Below, piece after piece: positions 50,301 through 56,300 of a stretch of DNA of 64,000 nt (the stretch's first letter is position 1; every line of letters begins with the position of its first letter). This DNA comes from Catonia carolina (lineage: Eukaryota; Arthropoda; Insecta; Hemiptera; Achilidae): contig JAQMRL010000008.1 of the NCBI GenBank assembly GCA_035578175.1, forward strand, positions 91,996,541 through 92,060,540, given 5' to 3'. A program made the translations under genes and the position numbers. The notes under the pieces are model-generated. The model saw nothing but the letters and a program-made list of their open reading frames with translations, had not been told where the DNA came from and made no database searches.

Positions 50301-53300
50301 AAAGTTTTATAGTCACTATAATATAGTTGTATAATTCTTGAGTAGATTTTTTTTTTTGCGTCCTGGGGACTCCAGGAGGAGTATAGGACATGTCAGATAT
50401 AACACCTGAAATGCATATAAGAATCACACAATGTATCACTACTACCAAGAAAGAAATTCTTGTACGCTATAAAAAGTTTCACCAATCAAGTAATTTTTCA
50501 GATTCATTTTAAAGGAATTCAAATCCCCACAACATTTTAAAAATTGGGGTAATTTATTCATGAATTTTCTCCCTGCATAAGTAGGTTTTTGTTCAAACAA
50601 TTTTGTGGAGTGATTAGCCACATAATAATCATTCCTGTTTCTCATGTTAAGATTGTGAACATTGAAATTCTGCATAAAATTATTTTCCCTAACATACATA
50701 ATCACCTCAAAAATGTAGAGAGAGGGAATTGTAAGCAATTTAAGCTACTTAAATAGTGGCCTGCATGAGCTTAGCTGGTTAGCTCCCGCCATACACCTAA
50801 TAACTTTCTTTTGAATTTCAAAAACCCTATTCATATTACCCATGCTAGAATTACCCAATACTAGATACCATAACGGATATGAGACAGAATGAGGCCATGA
50901 TACGCTGCCATTAGTAATTTTTTATCATTTAATCTGGCAATTTGTTTTAGTGCAAATACCCAGATGATATTTTACTACAAACTTGATTGGTATAGAAGTC
51001 CCAAGACAAAGATCTATCTAGAGATACTCCCAGGAACTTCACTGTTTCTACATGCTCTAAACTATTATTATGAATAAATACATCCACTTCTCTACTTTCT
51101 TTAACGTTATGTTTATTTTTAAATTGCAAGTACTGACACTTTTTCCCATTAAATGTTAATAACATTTGATAGCATTTACAGTAGATAATCGTACTGTAGA
51201 TAATCTCTACAGAATAAAATAAATTTAGAAATTGTTTCTAGTTGCATAATGTGAAACTAGTCAACAAATTGGTGACGTCAGCAGATCATGAGGCTGGAAA
51301 ACAAATTTCTAGCTGAGTTGCCAAATATTTACTTTTTTAACTTTGTTAGTACACTTTTCTTTATTTGTACATTACTGGTTTTTGGTGCCAATTTTTAAAA
51401 TTGTTGTCTATCATTTTCCTATGTTTGTCCTTCACACCCATACGTCAGAAACTACAATAGATAGCAACAAACTGTTTTCGGATTCATAACCTTCACAAAA
51501 AGTTAGTGGGCCTAGACTGCGTTTGAAGTTCAGGTTTCAACCGGAAGTGGCCCAAAACCTGAAGTCAAGAAATCATACTCAAAAAGTACAAGAGATAGAT
51601 TTATTGCTATAAACAATTTTTGGATTTGTAATCTATACAAAACGTTAGTGGATCTGAATTGGGTTTGAAGTTCGGGTCGAAACCGGAATTTGGAAACAAA
51701 AATAATGTCATTTGATTCCTCTTGAAGAGTAGATACAGAAATCATTGGGTTTGAAATTCGGGTTTCAACCGGACGTGGCCCAAAACCAAAAGTAGAGCCT
51801 GGAAGTGGCCCAAAACCGAAAGAGTAGATACAGAAATTACTAATGGTTTTTGTCATATGTAAGCCTTTTTAAAAATTTCCACCAGCTATGAGACGCGTCA
51901 TCTCATAAAAGGGAATTTTATTCATTTAGTTATTTTATTACGACAAAAATTTCCATTGGTACCATATTTCTTTGTTAACAAAAGTAAAGATACACAGTAC
52001 AGTGATTAAAAAAAAACGTATACATCTTACTCAAGTTTTCTCATAGCAACAAGTGTTTCTAATGTTTGGTTTCCATTATTACTGCATAATCATAAAGATG
52101 AGATTCACTTTTACTTTAGTTGGTACAGAAACACTTCACATATTTTCATTATGCCCAATATGTTGCTCAACCCTGGTTTTCCACTTTCCAGCATCCCAGG
52201 GAATTAATTTCGCAAGAAATTCATTAACCATGATCGGGAAGGTTTTGTTGAACACAAATTTACCTACATAAATTTCTGTTAATTATTTGTTGTATACAAT
52301 TGAATAAATTTTTGAAGTTTATAATCTCTTATTACAGTCCAATCTCACGAACCCGACCTAATGTGGAACGGGAAAAGGGACGGGTTAAGGGGAATTATCA
52401 ATTTCACGGACGGATACCTGTTGAATGAATGGATGAGTAAAAGCTGAAAAAATTTGAACACGATTATAATAACTTGCTTTATAGTAACATTCAAAAGAAA
52501 TATTAAAAAAAATGAATTATTTATTCATTGTAAACAGAAATAATATATCTTTGGATGTTTTTCTCAAATTTATTACTAAGCAGTTATTTACAATCATATA
52601 ACAAAAAGGTGATTTCTGTAATTTTTTAAAATTTTTGTGTGTTCGTCCGTCCGTTATCTTGTAATGTAATTGAATCAATGATTTGTTTTCAACAAAGTGT
52701 ATGGTATACTTTTGTGGTAAACAGAAATATAGGTTAAAGTAATAAATAGGTTATGTCACAAGTCAAAATTTAAGAAGGGGCTCATGAAATTTGTGCCAGT
52801 TGGGCAATCCTGTTGAGAACTGATACAAAGTGTCTGCTGATTCTTCTTGCGCCAACAATTGAAAATATACAGGGTTATTATAAATGATGGACCCAATTTA
52901 ATAAATTCATATTTATTTAAGTATAAATGCAAAATGAACAATTCACATACCAATGGAAAGAGGAAGTTTCAAATTTTTTTTAACACATTTACAAATGTTC
53001 GATGTGTCCTCCTTGTGCAGCACGGCAAACATCTAAACGATACCCAAACTCGTCCCACACTTGTACAAGCGTATCTTCCGTTACTGAGTGCACCGCAGCA
53101 GTGATACGGTTCTGCAGGTTGGCCAGAGTTGTTGGTAGAGGCGGGATGAAAACTCTTTCCTTAACGTAACCCCATAAGAAATAGTCACATGGGGTGAGAT
53201 CAGGAGATCTCGGTGGCCAGAAGTTTAGAGCCAGGTCTTGATTTCCTATCCGTCCGATCCAGCGCTGAGGAAGGGTCTGATTCAAAAAGTCTCGGACATC

Positions 53301-56300
53301 GAGGTGCCAATGGGGTGGAGCTCCATCCTGTTGGAAAATGAAGTCCTGTGAATCCGCCATAAATTGAGGGAAGAGCCATTGTTCCAAAATGTCCAGGTAT
53401 ATCATTCCAGTCACAGTTCTTTCCCCAAAAAAGAATGGTCCATAAACGGCGGGCAACACATTGGCGCGAGAACTGTAGCGACTGTTTCTGCAACTACAGC
53501 TGCCCACTTGCGCGCATTTACAGGTTAAGAATGTGTAAAAAAACTTTGAAACTTCCTCTTTCCATTGGTATGTGAATTGTTCATTTTGCATTCATACTTA
53601 AATAAATATGAATTTATTAAATTGGGTCCATCGTTTATAATAACCCTGTATTATTTTCACTGCTAAAGAATTATTGTTACTGCTACTGTGTCACTATTAC
53701 TACTACTTACTATTATTGTTAGTGCTACTGTGTTACTGCTGTGTGTTTCTACTGTGGGCTTTGACCTATTCTCATACATGGTCAACTGTATGTTCACCCT
53801 CACCTGGCACACAGTAAGCACATACCATGTAACAGTAACATCTAGTGCACTGTTTACATTTGGTGCCGCACCTAGTACCACGGGTTATTTAGAAAGTAAG
53901 GTCCGAATGGCTGTAGCTAATCGAATGTCTCCCGAAAGGGCTATCGTTTCTAATTGCCATTTCATTATTTTTATATTTGAATATAAAATATTAGAGGGCC
54001 AATAACTCCATTTCTTTTATTATATCGTATCATCATCATCATCTGTCAAGGATTAGGCTCCAAGGCCTGTTCCGGCATCAATCTCTTTTTAGGTCTTCCC
54101 AAGCCTCACTTCCCTCTAGGTTTATATTTCCATGCTCGCCGAGGAAGTCTGAGAGCTGGCATTCGAAGTAAATGGTTGGACCAGTTTCTCTAATATATTC
54201 TTAACGTTTTCAACAGTGACTGAAGATTTAACTCGGCGCAGATGGCTTCGTTACGTACTCTATCTTATTGGGTACAACCTTCGACTCCCCACAAAAATCT
54301 CATTTACACAGATCTGGATACGAGAATCATTCCTCTGTAATGACACCCATGTTTCACTCCCATATATTATGAGTGGTACAGCCAGAGCTCTTTAAAATTT
54401 CATTTGGGTGTCCTTTCTCGTTTTCTTTCCTATTGTCCTGCGAATAAAATGGCAGACAGCACTGAATTTTGCCGGGTTTTCACTCACGTCATCATCTTTG
54501 TCATAGGATATCTTGCATCCTAAATATTTAAAGTCTCGAACTTGTTCTAATACTCTGTTGCCAAATACAATTTTTGAACGAACCAGCCATCTTCCCTTGA
54601 ATGCCATAACCTTTGAATTTTGTGCTGATATTCATGCCAAATTCTGTGCTAATGTTGTGCAACTTATTAATGGCATATTGGAGCCTGTCTTCTGTGTCAA
54701 AAATAATAAAAAGTGTCATCTATATACAGCAATGAATTTAGGAATACATTATTCCAAAGCTGAATGCCTGAGTCAACTAACTGATTCTAAATTGTTAAAA
54801 TCTTATCAACGTAAATATTAAATAGCATCAGAGACATTGAACAGCCTTGTTATACGCCTTTATTTATTTTCATTTTCTCTGTTTTCTTGTCTTTTATTAT
54901 AATCTAGAAAATAGTACCCTGCTAAAGGTTTTAATAATCTCAGCAGTCTTCATTTCTGATGTCTGACAAGTAGTAACGTTCAACGCTCTATATCAGTGGT
55001 TCTCAACCTTTTTTTAGTTGCATACCCCTTACCAAATTATTTTCTCAAATTGGTCCCCTGGATTTGATTCTAGCTAAAGGCAATAATAAAATCAAATTTG
55101 GAATTACAGAAAAATTAAATTAAAATAGTATAAGTTTACTATATTTCGACTGCGGTTTAGCACTACAATCCTAATAAAAAAATCTGATGTGAAACATTCA
55201 CACAACTTTCTCTTGCCAATACAAATAATTAACCATATAACCTAACATTAGTAATAAAACATTAGAAATAAACAAAAAAACGAACTCCAATTAACATAAC
55301 CTAATTTTCTTAATGAGTGAAAGACGCAAAATGAAAATCGACCTCAGTTTGGCTTAAAAATACGAAAAATCACTCTTTCACGCTAAACTAGGCTCTGTAG
55401 AGAAAAACGCTCTAAATAAAAGTTGTAGGTCTTTTAATTTCCTATAAATCTGATTATACTTTTTTGTCATAAAATGCCTAACAAGGCTGAAATCTTTAAA
55501 ACATCGATTTTTTACACATTTTGTGAGAAAAAATAGAAAATCGCATATTACTGCTAAACTAAGCGTTATACAAAAATAATAGTTATAGTATTTTAAATTA
55601 TCTACAACTTTTACAAGATACATTTTTGCGCTAAAATCCATATTAGAGCCGCAATCTTAAAAAAATACAATTTTTTTACGTGAAAAAAGCCTCTCCTAGA
55701 ATTTCAGCAGCCATGGCGCCTACCCTATCTTATAGAGCATAACAAAATTAGTAAATGAGGCGATTTTTAAAAAAATCGTAGGACCAGTTTTTGAGAAACA
55801 CAAAAAAGTGAAAAATGACACGAATAAACTACGACTTCCGGTTGACCGATTTTGATGAAAATGTTCGTGTCGGGCCCTCTAGTGGTATCTAACTTAAGTT
55901 AGATAATTACTAAATTATCTAACTTAAGTTACAAGTTCGGTACGATGTTCCGTTCTTGAGATATTCTGTTCGCACGCGCGCGCGCACACACACACACAGA
56001 CCAATCGCTAAAAACATGTTTTATGGGTTCAGGGGATCTGAAAACGTGTAGATCCGGTGAAAACTCGATTTCGAAAAATCGACATGAAAACAATACTTTC
56101 CTTCCTATATACGCATATAGTGCCCATAACAGACAGGTGGAGTGTCAAATTATTTACACTCAATCTGTTAATTGCAGGGCTAAAAAAAATAGTTCTGTTT
56201 CTTATCACATGGTCAGCCAATTAAATGACTGAATCATTTAAGAACAGAAGAGGTAGAGGTGCAAAAGACACGAATCAAGAGTTATCTCCTCTGAAAGTAA

